From JAGLTZ01 sp023135015 (lineage in GTDB: Bacteria; Blakebacterota; Blakebacteria; Blakebacterales; Blakebacteraceae): a stretch of 25,787 bases of DNA. Location of the stretch: the NCBI GenBank assembly GCA_030631625.1, contig DAOVKT010000018.1, forward strand, positions 1-25,787, read 5' to 3'. Within the stretch, counting starts at the first letter, position 1, and the number at the start of each line of letters is the position of its first letter. The position numbers and the translations under genes were made by a program. Under the pieces are notes generated by a model. That model ran no database searches, was not told the origin of the DNA, and was given only the letters and a program-made list of their open reading frames with translations. Of this stretch, positions 7,716-17,357 are shown in pieces.

Positions 7716-9170
7716 TCACCCCTTGATATTACCCAGGGGGCGCAGCTTAGCCACTTTTCTGGTAATGCCCGCGCTGTCTACGACATTGACCACGTCTGTG
7801 ACGTCTTTATAGGCATCGCTGGCTTCTTCGGCCAGCACCGATCGAGATTCGGCCCTCACGTAAATCCCCCTGTCAGCCAGCTCCCTGTCGATCTGCCTGC
7901 CCTTCATCTCCCTCTTGGCCTGACGCCTCGATTTCACCCGGCCGGCCCCGTGACACGTACTTCCCCAGCTCTCCTCCATTGCTCTGTCGGTCCCGACAAG
8001 GATGTATGAGTAGCGACCCATATCCCCCGGGATAAGCACCGGATGTCCGAAATCCCTGTATGTGTCCCCCACCTCCGGATGCCCCGCCGGGAAGGCTCTC
8101 GTGGCACCTTTGCGGTGGACACAGACCCTGTATTTCTTCCCCTCGTAGGTATGCTCCTCGATCTTGGCGATGTTATGGCAAACGTCGTAGACCACATCCA
8201 TCCCCAGCTCCTCCCGGCTGCGCCCGAAAACGCGCTCGAAGGTTTCACGGGCCAGGTGGGTGATCATCTGGCGGTTCGCGAACGCATAGTTGGCCGCCGC
8301 CCGCATCGCTCCAAGGTAACGTTGACCTTCCTGGGACTGGATCGGAGCGCACACAAGCTGCGGATCGGGCAGATCGAGACCGTGTGCGGTAAGAGCTCCC
8401 TTCATTATCTTCATGTAGTCGTCCGCAACCTGGTAACCCAGACCGCGGCTGCCGCAGTGTATCATGAACGTCACCATACCCTGCTCCAGACCGAACGCCC
8501 GCGCCACTTCCACATCGTAGATCTCCTCCACCACACCCACCTCGCCGAAATGATTACCGCTGCCAAGGGTGCCGACCTGGTCCAGGCCGCGTTCCTGGGC
8601 GTGGTTGCCCACCTCTTGTGGGTTCGCACCGGGGATGAGTCCCGTACTCTCCAGATGGGACAGATCTTCAGGCTTCCCCCACCCTTCTTCGACAACCCAG
8701 TGGGCCCCCTTGACGAGCAGCTCCCTCAGCTGAGCCCGGGAGATCTTGAATCCCTTCCTGCGGGACCCCACACCGGTGGGGATATCGGCGAAGAGCGTGT
8801 CGACCAGCTGCCTGATCCGGGGCACCACATCCTGCTCGGTGAGCTGGCTGCGCAACAGCCTGACGCCACAGTTTATATCGTAGCCAACCCCTCCCGGGCT
8901 TATCACACCGTCGCGCTCGTCGAAGGCAGCAACACCACCGATCGGGAACCCGTACCCCCAGTGGATATCGGGCATGGCCATGCTCATGCCCACAAGCCCT
9001 GGCAGGCAGGCGACGTTAGCCACCTGCTGTGGGCTCTCATCGTTGCGGAGGTGACGGGCGATGGTGCGGTCGGCATAGATCAGTCCATCCGTCTGCATCG
9101 GTCCCGTTCTGGGAATCCGGATGCGGAAGTCGTCCAGCCTCTCCAGGCGTACAGGTGACGGCTGCTTCAC
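7716..9170 (-). CDS. rtcB: RNA-splicing ligase RtcB
   Basis: GTP- and Mn-dependent RNA ligase that joins 2',3'-cyclic phosphate or 3'-phosphate ends to 5'-OH ends, used in tRNA repair or splicing and RNA damage repair. All the metal and guanylate motifs are visible in order: PDIHWGYGFPIGGV, GVGYDINCGVR with Asp and Cys ligands, TLGSGNHFGEV, MIHCGSRGLGYQ, DVCHNIAKIEEH, and TCHGAGRVKSR with the His that takes up GMP. About 484 residues, full length, no intein. The frame extends to an ATG at 9209, but GGGAGGAGG at 9177-9185 lies six bases before a GTG at 9170, giving the family-like N-terminus MKQPSPVRL. Neither rtcA nor an archease gene is nearby. Confidence 0.97.
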   Translation of the reverse strand: MKQPSPVRLERLDDFRIRIPRTGPMQTDGLIYADRTIARHLRNDESPQQVANVACLPGLVGMSMAMPDIHWGYGFPIGGVAAFDERDGVISPGGVGYDINCGVRLLRSQLTEQDVVPRIRQLVDTLFADIPTGVGSRRKGFKISRAQLRELLVKGAHWVVEEGWGKPEDLSHLESTGLIPGANPQEVGNHAQERGLDQVGTLGSGNHFGEVGVVEEIYDVEVARAFGLEQGMVTFMIHCGSRGLGYQVADDYMKIMKGALTAHGLDLPDPQLVCAPIQSQEGQRYLGAMRAAANYAFANRQMITHLARETFERVFGRSREELGMDVVYDVCHNIAKIEEHTYEGKKYRVCVHRKGATRAFPAGHPEVGDTYRDFGHPVLIPGDMGRYSYILVGTDRAMEESWGSTCHGAGRVKSRRQAKREMKGRQIDRELADRGIYVRAESRSVLAEEASDAYKDVTDVVNVVDSAGITRKVAKLRPLGNIKG

Positions 9171-9280
9171 AGCACGCCTCCTCCCTATTACAAACTCGCT
9201 GGTGCCCATCCGGACCGGCCCATCCGGCGCCAGCGCAAGCCGCAGCCGGAGCGTTTCTCCGACAGGTTCCTAGTGTCCTG

Positions 9281-9419
9281 TTATTCTACCACCGGCATGT
9301 TGGTCTGCGCCTCCTTAACCTTACTGTCCGGGTACTTGCAATCCTTCAGTCCACCACCCAGGTATTTCTCGTATGCCGCCAGGTCGAAGTGGGACGTTGC
9401 CGACCATTGATCAGGTACA
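9281..9419 (-). pseudogene. Possible gene remnant (about 45 C-terminal codons) between addA and rtcB
   Basis: Just after the addA stop an open frame reads VPDQWSATSHFDLAAYEKYL and ends KEAQTNMPVVE, with codon use like the neighbouring genes (mostly G or C at third positions). The frame extends upstream to 9496 only as a shadow of addA, and there is no ATG, GTG or TTG at its natural beginning. I do not recognise the sequence. It may be the tail of a gene whose front was deleted, or chance. The remaining 110 bases up to the rtcB Shine-Dalgarno site show nothing recognisable. Confidence 0.3.
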
Positions 9420-12400
9420 CTAAGACAGCCGGATACGTTCCCCCACCGATAGGCTCCATATCTCTGCCGAAACGGGGCGCTGCACACTCTTTTCAAGCAT
9501 GGTTTTATATGCCTGCAGTTGTCCCCTGTACAACCGCAGCAGCTCTTCCGGTTCTACCTCACCGGTCTTGTAGTCGACTACAAGAAGCCCGCCTTCCGGA
9601 TCCTCCAGAACAAGGTCGGCAGTGCCTGTAAGCACTTCCACCCAATCATCCATTACCCCGGGCATCATTTCGCACGCATCACCCAGCATCAGCGGCCATT
9701 CGGTTGCCACCACTTTCCATCCCTGCGAGCGCAACTCGTCAAGCAGCTCCACTCCTCTCTCGACAAGCACGCAGACCTGGGGTTCCAGACCGGCGGGATC
9801 GCCCGGCTCGAATACGGCCCGGCATACCTCAGCAGGCTGCTTATCAAGAATGGCCGCAAGCTCCATGGCGGCATGCACTCTTATACCCCTGAGCCTTGCA
9901 TACCACCGGGAGGGGGTGGCCGGTCGCATCTCATCGACGGACCTGCGAAGTTCCCTCTCCGCGCTGAGCCACGAGGCCCTCGTAATTGAAGAACGCAAGG
10001 CCCTGCTTACGATCTCCCGCCATGCATCCATTGCTTCGCGACGCCTGCCGGCGGCCTCCCTGATCTCCTCTATGGAAGGTTCTTTCAGATCGTAAGGGAG
10101 CCGGTGTGGAACAGCCTCCTTCGGTGAGGGCATGGATGGGACAACCCATTCCACAAGACCTGCTGCGTCATCATGCCCCCCCTCTTCATCGGCGAGAACA
10201 CGCAGAGATGTCTCAAGAGGTGCAAGAAATCTTTTTCCATTACCCTCTTCAGAGCGCCGCCCGCAGAGGACGACATGATCCCGTGCCCGGGTGAAGGCAA
10301 CGTAGAGGAGACGTCTGGCCTCGGCCTCCTGCTCGGCCACCTCCATCTCCTTTCGCTCCTCCCAACCGGGCGGCTTCAGCCCGGCCCCTTTTACGGTAGC
10401 GGTGCCTTTCGAGCGGTCTGGAATGGCCTCATCCAGGAACTCCGACTTGTAGGCACGATCCAGGAGTGCGACCACGGGGAACTCCAGCCCTTTGGCTGAA
10501 TGGATCGTCATCAGCGTGACGGCGTCGCCCTCTTCCTCGACCAGCGCTGATTCTTCTTCGACGGCTGCCCTGCGCTGTTCCTCCAGATACCTGACCAGTC
10601 CATCCAACGACCCGAAATCCACCAAGCCTCCTTCTGCAAGGCTGGCAGCCGCCTCCTCGTAGGCATAGGCCAGGTCGGCGAGCTTCAGAAGGTTGGCCAT
10701 CCTCCTGTCACCATCCGGTTTCAGGGCGTGAAGAGGCAGGGCCCTCGTGCTCTCGAACAGCTGCCACAGAAGTCGGGAGGGAGGAGAGAGCAGCGCCCGG
10801 CGGTGCAGTTCTGTCAGGATCGTGCGCGCCTCTATCAGGGGAGCATCCACCCGGAGATCGAGATATCGCTCAATAAAGGCATCATCGACCGGCTGATCTT
10901 CCCCATCTAGATAAGCGAACGGTCGCCCGCTCGCAGCCCATCTGACCAGGCTCTCGTCCGAGACACCGAAATAGGGGGATCTGTATGCGGCCACCACCGC
11001 AACTTCGTCCCCAGGATCTGACACGGCCCGCAAAACGGGAATGGTCTGCATGATCTCCAGCCGCTGGAAGAATGCCCTGCCCCCCGATACACGGTAGGGG
11101 ATTCCGCAGCGGTCCAGCTCATCCTCAAAAACCGGCACTCCCGTGTAAGTACGTACAAGCACCGCAATATCCCTGAAAGCCAGCGGCCTCCATTCATCCT
11201 GTGCCTTGTCGAACACCAGCCAACCCGCTTCCAGCCGATCGCAGATCCATCCAGCCAACGCCCTGGCTTCGGCCACCCTCATTTTACGGGCGGAATGGCC
11301 ATTCCCGTCATCCCGCCCGTTCCCACCCCCATCCAAAAAGTGATCAAGATCGAGAAGGCTCACCACCGGCCCGGAGGTATCCTCTCCACGATGCGCGGCC
11401 AGTTCGTGGTATTCCCCCGCCGGGAGAAGTTCCGGAAAGATCCTGTTCGCCACCTGAACCAGTCCGGGAGTACTGCGGAAATTGACGTTGAGACGGGCCT
11501 CTTCGCCGTTGGAGAGGAGCTGGGATCGCGCTCTGACAAAAACCGAAAGATCGGCCCGCCGGAAGCGGTAGATACCCTGATTGGCGTCCCCTACCAGGAA
11601 GAGCCTTCCCGCTCCGGGCACCGCTTCCTCGAGTCTCTCCACTCTGGTGTCCAACGCTTCGGACAGCCGCTGCACGATCCTGGCCTGGATCGGATCGGTA
11701 TCCTGGAACTCATCCACCAGGATGAACAGGTAGCTCTTCTTGATCTGCTCCGTCACCGACGGATCAGATTCAAGCAGCTTCTCCGTTTTCATGAGCAGGT
11801 CGTCGAAATCGAGTGCACCGAGCTCCGCCTTCCGGCACCCGTAGTTCTTCTCGATCTCGCTGGCCATCTCGATCAGGTAGGCAAGCTGTTGCCCCTTATA
11901 TCCCTCCACGACGTCGTCTCTGCGTTGGCTCAGTTCGGCCCAGGCGGCTTTTAACCCGGCGAACGCCTCCTCCGCCTCCGGGCTGGTCTTCCATTTGCCT
12001 CTTGCTCCTGCATTCTTGTGAATCGTGGCAGCTTCAAGTGCGGATGCCAGGTCGTGTCTATCCAGTCTTTCCGAGGTCAGTTGAGGCTCCTGCTCGAGGG
12101 CTTCCACCGCCTGCTGCAGCAGGCGGTCCTTTGCAGGCACGACATCTGCATAACCTGCTATGAGACGGGCCGTATTGAGCAGGTCTGCCACCACTTCCTT
12201 GATGCTTTCCGGTGCCGGCCCGGGAAGCTCCGGTTCCAGATCGGGATATCTTCTGATCGCGCGGACCAGATCACGAAGGCCGGTCAGCCTGCCTCCGGCC
12301 AGCAACGCACCCTCGAGCTCCTCGCTCTCCTCCTCCCTCAGCCGGGAGATCATTTCAGAGGCAGCCTCATCCAGAAGAAGGTCGGACTGGAGCCGATCCA

Positions 12401-12797
12401 GCACAGTGAACCCCGGGGTTACCCCCGCCTCCAGAGGGTGCCTTGCAAGAATAGAACGGCAGAAACTGTGAATGGTGGTGAGCTGGGAGAGATCCACCTT
12501 GCCGAGAGCGATGAGCCGGCGATCCTTTGCGCCGTCTGTATCCAGCTCAGGCGCTCTGGCGAGAACCGCCCTGACCCGTTCTCTCAGTTCCGCTGCAGCT
12601 TTTTCAGTAAAGGTGATGGCAACAATGCCGTCGAGATCGACACCCCGGTCGATGAGTTCGATGACCCGATCGACCAGCACACTCGTCTTGCCCGATCCGG
12701 CGCCTGCGCCGACTGCAAAGCTGGTATCCAGCTCGCTGACCAGACGGTCGCGGATCGCCTGGTCCTGCGGCGCCTTCCCTGAACTGCTACCGCTCAC
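9420..12797 (-). CDS. addA: ATP-dependent helicase/nuclease subunit A (AddA-like UvrD-family helicase)
   Basis: Helicase-nuclease subunit of the AddAB complex, which resects double-strand breaks for RecA-dependent repair. About 1125 residues. SF1A motifs in order: Q-motif region PQDQAIRD, Walker A GAGAGSGKT (30-38), motif II VDEFQDT (361-367), VGDANQGIYRFR, VNFRSTPG, VTLMTIHSAKGLEFP and LLYVAFTRARDHVVL. A RecB-type nuclease lies at the C-terminus with GTADLVLEDPEGG and VVDYKTG (Asp1075, Lys1077) followed by Gln and Tyr, so the nuclease looks intact. The start is a GTG sharing a four-base overlap (GTGA) with the addB stop and preceded by GGAGGGGG; the longer frame to 12932 is the addB shadow. 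The addB-then-addA order with overlap is the usual arrangement. Confidence 0.94.
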   Translation of the reverse strand: MSGSSSGKAPQDQAIRDRLVSELDTSFAVGAGAGSGKTSVLVDRVIELIDRGVDLDGIVAITFTEKAAAELRERVRAVLARAPELDTDGAKDRRLIALGKVDLSQLTTIHSFCRSILARHPLEAGVTPGFTVLDRLQSDLLLDEAASEMISRLREEESEELEGALLAGGRLTGLRDLVRAIRRYPDLEPELPGPAPESIKEVVADLLNTARLIAGYADVVPAKDRLLQQAVEALEQEPQLTSERLDRHDLASALEAATIHKNAGARGKWKTSPEAEEAFAGLKAAWAELSQRRDDVVEGYKGQQLAYLIEMASEIEKNYGCRKAELGALDFDDLLMKTEKLLESDPSVTEQIKKSYLFILVDEFQDTDPIQARIVQRLSEALDTRVERLEEAVPGAGRLFLVGDANQGIYRFRRADLSVFVRARSQLLSNGEEARLNVNFRSTPGLVQVANRIFPELLPAGEYHELAAHRGEDTSGPVVSLLDLDHFLDGGGNGRDDGNGHSARKMRVAEARALAGWICDRLEAGWLVFDKAQDEWRPLAFRDIAVLVRTYTGVPVFEDELDRCGIPYRVSGGRAFFQRLEIMQTIPVLRAVSDPGDEVAVVAAYRSPYFGVSDESLVRWAASGRPFAYLDGEDQPVDDAFIERYLDLRVDAPLIEARTILTELHRRALLSPPSRLLWQLFESTRALPLHALKPDGDRRMANLLKLADLAYAYEEAAASLAEGGLVDFGSLDGLVRYLEEQRRAAVEEESALVEEEGDAVTLMTIHSAKGLEFPVVALLDRAYKSEFLDEAIPDRSKGTATVKGAGLKPPGWEERKEMEVAEQEAEARRLLYVAFTRARDHVVLCGRRSEEGNGKRFLAPLETSLRVLADEEGGHDDAAGLVEWVVPSMPSPKEAVPHRLPYDLKEPSIEEIREAAGRRREAMDAWREIVSRALRSSITRASWLSAERELRRSVDEMRPATPSRWYARLRGIRVHAAMELAAILDKQPAEVCRAVFEPGDPAGLEPQVCVLVERGVELLDELRSQGWKVVATEWPLMLGDACEMMPGVMDDWVEVLTGTADLVLEDPEGGLLVVDYKTGEVEPEELLRLYRGQLQAYKTMLEKSVQRPVSAEIWSLSVGERIRLS

Positions 12798-15757
12798 GAT
12801 TCCCCCTCCACTTCGATCGCCCCTATCTTCCGCGCCACATTGAGTGACAGGAGCCGATCCGATTGCAGATGCCGTCGCGATTCCTCCAGCCGCCATGCAC
12901 GACAGATTGTCGGCGAAGGGCAATCCCTGCAAAGACCTGTGCGGTCATCCCTCCTTTTATCGTGTGGCAATCGGATGAATACGCCCGATTCGAGCGACGC
13001 CAGCAGTGCGTCCAGCAATCTGCCTAATTCTCCCTTCCCACTTTTCACCAGCTCTATCGGCCATTCTGTAATGGTCGGGCCTCTGCCTGGCACACCGGGA
13101 CGGAGGTGGAAAAATACTCCACCGATAATCGTTCCATCGGAGCCGAATTCACATTCGGACGCCAGCAGGTAGAGCGACATCTGAAGGCCCAGTCCGCCCT
13201 CGAAGTCTCCTGCTATGCCCGGCTTGGTCCCGCCGGTCTTATAGTCGATGACGCGCAGATTGTTGGCATCGTCACGGTCCACCCGGTCCCAGCGACCCTT
13301 CAGGCGGAGGGTACGGCCCCCCAGCTCCAGCTCGGCCGAGAAATTCTTTTCCACCGAATGCATGAACCAGCCGCTTCCGGCACCCGATGCGAGAGCGCTG
13401 CTGACATCTGGATCAACTGCAGCTGCGGATTCCCATGTCAGCCAACCGAGCATGCGCTTTGCGGCACGCCGGCTGTCCACCCTCTCGAGGGTTGGAAATC
13501 GCACACCCCTGTCGCGGTAGGCTTTCCCAACGCGCGTCTCGACCATGTTACTGATCCGGGCTTCGTCTGCTTCCGCCTGACCCGGCTCGGGCGGCCATCG
13601 CCCCTTCCCAGCTGCCCAATCCACATAATCCCGGAATAGATCGTGGAGTACCTGCCCCATCTCGGCCCCCATCAGCAGCCCTTCCGGCTCCTCCTGTTCC
13701 GCAGGCAGTCCCAGCACCCGTTCAACCATGACCCGCCAGGGACACCGGGCGTAATCCTCCAGAAGGGATACGGAAATATGGCCGCCCCTGGCCAGCCCGA
13801 GCAGCTCCAGGGATACATCGATCGCGTCCCTGGAAGTGAGGAAGCCGGAGTAGGGACCTGGTCCCCCTTTCCAGCGTTCCAGCTCCGCCTGCCAGCCGGC
13901 CCTGAAAGTGGGACACTCCCACAGAGCATAGAGGCCGTGATCCTCTTCACCGGCGATAGCCCTGCCGGCTGCCGAGAGATCGCGGTCGAGTTCCCCCAGC
14001 TGCGGTTCACCGGGCTGCGGCCTCACTGCCCCCAATGGCCTCGTATGCTTCCGGGCCAGCAGCTCCAGCCCTTCCTGCAATAATTCCCCTCCCACCAGAC
14101 CCCGCATGACCTCGAGAACATGGGGACTCGCCCGGCGGATACTTCCCTGTTCATCCAGGCGGTGGTAGATGAAAACGACGTGTCTGCCGCTCTCCTGCAA
14201 TAGCCTGAAGAGCAGGCGGTCTTCGTGGATGCGGTGCCTGGAGGTGGGCAGCAGCCATGTCTCGCCGCCGGATAGGACCTCGCGCTCCTCGTCCAGCAGG
14301 AGTGGATCCGGTATCGGCTTCCGGGGCCACGATCCCTCAGCCATGCCAATGACGACAACCAGCTCCGACCTGGTGCCACGAAGGTCCATCACATTATGGA
14401 GAGGTATCAGACCAATAGTTCTGATATCCCGGACAATCTTGTTGAGAGCCCACCTTACGGTATCCCGGTCCACCGGCTCTTCGATGACCGCCAGTTCACG
14501 GATCTTCTGCACCACCTCCTCGATAGAATCGATATAAGCAGGTCCGAATATATCGCTCGCCATTGATCCGAGTGTTTCGGACCACTCCTCCCAGGTATCC
14601 GAAACTTCTTCGCCGGGCACATTCAATCCGGACAGCAGCTGATTGAGGACGGTAATCCTCGGGTCGATACCTTCTTCAACAGGCTCTGTCCCGGCTGGCC
14701 ATGCCCCAGTAGGCGTATCCGTCTTTCTGCATTTACTGAATCCGTTCGACTCCAGCTTCTGGGAGAGCATCGTTGAATAGATCTCCGGAGAAACAGCGAT
14801 CAGGCAGGTATCCTCCTCCCGCATGCCGCCCTTCCAAGCCGATGCCACAAGCCGGAGTGCGATATCAACCTCACCTCTCTTGCCCGGAGCGGAAACCACT
14901 GTAACCGTAGACTCCTCAAAACCGGCTGTTCCGGAGAACCTTTCCCACAGTTCACGGAGCGAGCAGGGCGAAAGAGGTTTCGAGATCTCCCCCCCTACTG
15001 CATTGATCTCTTCCGCATTCCGGCGCCACTTCTGGAACAGCCTTCCCGCGTATACTTCAGATTCGGGATATACCGGCACGTACATCTTGACAGTCGCCGC
15101 TTCGAAAAGCGTATCGAGCAGAGCTGCCTGCCCGCCCGTCAGATCATAGAAACCATAGACATAGACGCGCTGAGGCAGAACCCCACTTTCAGACATCAAC
15201 TCGCGGGCCCTGTGAAACAGACCTTCCTGGTCGAGAGCGCCCGCGACGCTCAGCCGCCGCAGATACGACTCATACAGATCTGAGACAACATTCAGCCGTT
15301 CCCTGCTCAGTGCCTTTCGGCTCCCGGCCAGTTCAGCAACAGCAGTTTCTCTGATCCCGGCCTCGCGGAGATCGCTAAGGGTCTTGGTTACCGCTCCCAT
15401 GAACGCGGGTGTGAGACTCACAGGGGCACCGAACGTGCGTTCGATTTCCGGCAGGTGCTTCTGCACAACCCGGCGGATCAGGAGCTCCCGGGCCACGCGG
15501 CTGAGTTCGGTGACTCCGGACGAACCGGTGCAGGTGATAATTCGCCGGGCCAGCTGGGCGAAATCCATGAACCGCAACCCTGAACAGGACTGCAGTCTTC
15601 TGGCCACATTCCCCTGCAGATGGCGGATCAGATTGTGGTGAGGTGTGAGAACCCAGCGTTCCTCGAAAGGAGAACCGGGCATATCGTGTAGCAGGTGATC
15701 GAGAAAAACTTCTTCCAGATCCTCCCATCGTCCCTCTGTCAACAGCTCCAGACCCAT
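12794..15757 (-). CDS. addB: ATP-dependent nuclease subunit B (AddB-like, Fe-S PD-(D/E)XK nuclease)
   Basis: Partner of AddA. About 987 residues: an N-terminal helicase-like region without a Walker A motif (it reads ERWVLTPHHNLIRHL where a functional enzyme would have GxGKT), and a C-terminal nuclease with RVIDYKTGGTKPG (Asp838, Lys840) and downstream GLQMSLYLLA. The four cysteines of the AddB iron-sulfur staple are present: Cys672 in YARCPWRV and Cys943, Cys946, Cys952 in the pattern C-x2-C-x5-C near the end. This supports an active 4Fe-4S-stabilised nuclease. Sequence similarity to model AddB proteins is low elsewhere, as usual. The ATG at 15757 has no clear Shine-Dalgarno site; a short hairpin with a T-run lies immediately upstream. 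Confidence 0.88.
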   Translation of the reverse strand: MGLELLTEGRWEDLEEVFLDHLLHDMPGSPFEERWVLTPHHNLIRHLQGNVARRLQSCSGLRFMDFAQLARRIITCTGSSGVTELSRVARELLIRRVVQKHLPEIERTFGAPVSLTPAFMGAVTKTLSDLREAGIRETAVAELAGSRKALSRERLNVVSDLYESYLRRLSVAGALDQEGLFHRARELMSESGVLPQRVYVYGFYDLTGGQAALLDTLFEAATVKMYVPVYPESEVYAGRLFQKWRRNAEEINAVGGEISKPLSPCSLRELWERFSGTAGFEESTVTVVSAPGKRGEVDIALRLVASAWKGGMREEDTCLIAVSPEIYSTMLSQKLESNGFSKCRKTDTPTGAWPAGTEPVEEGIDPRITVLNQLLSGLNVPGEEVSDTWEEWSETLGSMASDIFGPAYIDSIEEVVQKIRELAVIEEPVDRDTVRWALNKIVRDIRTIGLIPLHNVMDLRGTRSELVVVIGMAEGSWPRKPIPDPLLLDEEREVLSGGETWLLPTSRHRIHEDRLLFRLLQESGRHVVFIYHRLDEQGSIRRASPHVLEVMRGLVGGELLQEGLELLARKHTRPLGAVRPQPGEPQLGELDRDLSAAGRAIAGEEDHGLYALWECPTFRAGWQAELERWKGGPGPYSGFLTSRDAIDVSLELLGLARGGHISVSLLEDYARCPWRVMVERVLGLPAEQEEPEGLLMGAEMGQVLHDLFRDYVDWAAGKGRWPPEPGQAEADEARISNMVETRVGKAYRDRGVRFPTLERVDSRRAAKRMLGWLTWESAAAVDPDVSSALASGAGSGWFMHSVEKNFSAELELGGRTLRLKGRWDRVDRDDANNLRVIDYKTGGTKPGIAGDFEGGLGLQMSLYLLASECEFGSDGTIIGGVFFHLRPGVPGRGPTITEWPIELVKSGKGELGRLLDALLASLESGVFIRLPHDKRRDDRTGLCRDCPSPTICRAWRLEESRRHLQSDRLLSLNVARKIGAIEVEGES

Positions 15758-15761
15758 GTAT

Positions 15762-15779
15762 AAAAAGGAAGAGCTTCCT
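15762..15779 (-). terminator. Weak candidate intrinsic terminator between the corrinoid operon and addB
   Basis: Read on the minus strand, AGGAAGCTCTTCCT forms a 5-6 bp stem with a tiny loop and is directly followed by TTTTT. It sits downstream of the homocysteine methyltransferase stop and a few bases before the addB ATG. The stem is short and GC-poor, so efficiency would be low. Confidence 0.3.
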
Positions 15780-15815
15780 GCGACACTGAAGAGCAGTTCG
15801 GGACTAGGGAGGTTT

Positions 15816-16706
15816 CTAGTTTGGAAACGAGCCGACTACAGCCCTGATTGCCCTGATGTGATCTGGAGTCGTTCCGCAGCACCCACCGATTACTGAAACA
15901 CCTATATCAATCAGTTCGCGTGTCTTCTCCGAGAAGAGTTCTGGAGTTTCAGAATATACGATTTCCCCGTTCCTGCTTTCCGGCAGGCCGGCGTTGGATT
16001 GGATCAGGATTGGGAATGCTGTGGCTTCCCTGAATCGGCGCGCGATCTCGACCATTATCTCAATACCATTACCGCAGTTGGAGCCGACTACATCGGCGCC
16101 CGCTTCCTCCAATCCCGCGGCGGCCTCTTCGATCCCTGCCCCCCAGACCGTGAAGAATCCCCTTGATGTTTTATCGAAGGTCATGGTTGCCATAACCGGG
16201 ATTTCCGGAGATACCGCCCTGGCGGCCTGTATGGCCAGCACCGCCTCCCGTAGATCGATCATCGTTTCAATGCATATAATATCCACGCCCGCGGAGATCA
16301 GGGCCCCCATCTGTCGCTCGTAACCCCGGGACACTTCCTCCGGATCTGTATCACCGTATGGCGTCATGATCTTTCCCGAAGGGCCACAGGAGCCGGATAC
16401 GTATGCATCGTCTCCGATCACCTCCCGGAGGATGGCAACAGCCCGCTCATTGATCTCCTCCGCCATTGCCTCCAACCCGTAATCGGACAGTTTCATGGGA
16501 GAGGCGCCGAATGTGTCTGTATGGATGATCTCGGAACCTGCCTCCAGGTACTGCCGGGTGATGCTCTGAAGAAGGTCAGGCCTCTCCAGAACCACCATCT
16601 CCGGACACTGCCCCGGCTCCATGCCCGCCCCGATCAGCATGGTCCCAAGCGCGCCATCCGAGACCAGAGTCTCACCTCTGGATATACGTTCGAGGAGCGG
16701 TTCCAT
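15816..16706 (-). CDS. Homocysteine S-methyltransferase domain protein (MetH N-terminal module type)
   Basis: Zinc-dependent methyl acceptor module: binds homocysteine and takes a methyl group to make methionine. At 296 residues it equals the first module of MetH standing alone. It has VSDGALGTMLIGAGM near the start, EIIHTDTFGAS, and the three zinc cysteines Cys211 (GSNCGNG) and Cys276-Cys277 (GGCCGTT). It lies six bases downstream of the corrinoid-protein gene in a four-gene operon, which suggests that its methyl donor is that corrinoid protein rather than S-methylmethionine or a free methylated compound. The ATG has only a weak GGGTAG upstream; the short spacing suggests translational re-initiation. 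Family is certain by motif; partner assignment is inference. Confidence 0.93.
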   Translation of the reverse strand: MEPLLERISRGETLVSDGALGTMLIGAGMEPGQCPEMVVLERPDLLQSITRQYLEAGSEIIHTDTFGASPMKLSDYGLEAMAEEINERAVAILREVIGDDAYVSGSCGPSGKIMTPYGDTDPEEVSRGYERQMGALISAGVDIICIETMIDLREAVLAIQAARAVSPEIPVMATMTFDKTSRGFFTVWGAGIEEAAAGLEEAGADVVGSNCGNGIEIMVEIARRFREATAFPILIQSNAGLPESRNGEIVYSETPELFSEKTRELIDIGVSVIGGCCGTTPDHIRAIRAVVGSFPN

Positions 16707-16712
16707 ATGTTT

Positions 16713-17345
16713 CTACCCGACAAGCTCCTTCACACGTTCGACTGCACTGGCAGCATCGTATCCGTATGAACTGGCGCCGATCTCACGGGCCAGATCCTCC
16801 GTGACCGGAGCTCCGCCGACAATCGTTTTTATCCTGCCCTCCAGTCCCCTCTCCTTCAGCAGTTCTATCACCTTTGTCATCATCGGAGTTGTAGTAGTCA
16901 GCAGTGTCGACATGCCTATGACCTCCGCCCCTTCCATCTCTGCGGCATTGACGAACTCTTCCGGAGGAACATCCTTGCCCAGATCTATGATCTCGAAGCC
17001 TGCGCCCTTCAGCATGATCCCGACCAGGTTCTTGCCAATATCGTGAAGATCCCCCTGGACCGTCCCCAGTACTACTTTCCCAATGCTCGGCATCCCTTCC
17101 TTCAGGAAGAGGGGTTTCAGCAGGTCCATCCCCGCGTACATGGCTCTGGCTGCAAGCAGCACCTCGGGTAGAAATATCTCGTGATTTCTGAACTTCTCAC
17201 CGATGATGTTCATCCCCGCGATCAGACCATTATCCAGTATTTCCTTCGGCCCGAGCTCCTCATCTATCGCTTTCTTCGTCAGTTCAGAAACTCTTTCGTC
17301 ATCTCCGTTTTGAAGCAAAGTCGAGATTTCTTCCAGTAGACTCAT
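16713..17345 (-). CDS. Corrinoid (cobalamin-binding) methyltransferase protein, MttC/MtgC/MtbC type
   Basis: Methyl carrier of 210 residues. An N-terminal helical cap (about residues 1-85, with LIAGMNIIGEKF and EIFLPEVLLAARAM) is followed by a Rossmann cobalamin domain with VLGTVQGDLHDIGKN at 93-106; His101 would be the lower cobalt ligand of the D-x-H-x-x-G motif. IVGGAPVTEDLA near the end is the conserved loop. Such proteins accept a methyl group from an MttB-, MtbB- or MtmB-type partner and hand it to a second methyltransferase. Here an MttB homologue lies upstream and a homocysteine methyltransferase downstream in the same operon. The start has AAGGA at suitable spacing. Reading frame is intact. 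Confidence 0.95.
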   Translation of the reverse strand: MSLLEEISTLLQNGDDERVSELTKKAIDEELGPKEILDNGLIAGMNIIGEKFRNHEIFLPEVLLAARAMYAGMDLLKPLFLKEGMPSIGKVVLGTVQGDLHDIGKNLVGIMLKGAGFEIIDLGKDVPPEEFVNAAEMEGAEVIGMSTLLTTTTPMMTKVIELLKERGLEGRIKTIVGGAPVTEDLAREIGASSYGYDAASAVERVKELVG

Positions 17346-17357
17346 CAGTTCCTTCTT

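Noticed and set aside
8043..9158. 371-codon open frame on the plus strand
   Set aside because: It lies antisense to rtcB, whose motifs are unmistakable; long antisense frames are common in GC-rich genes.
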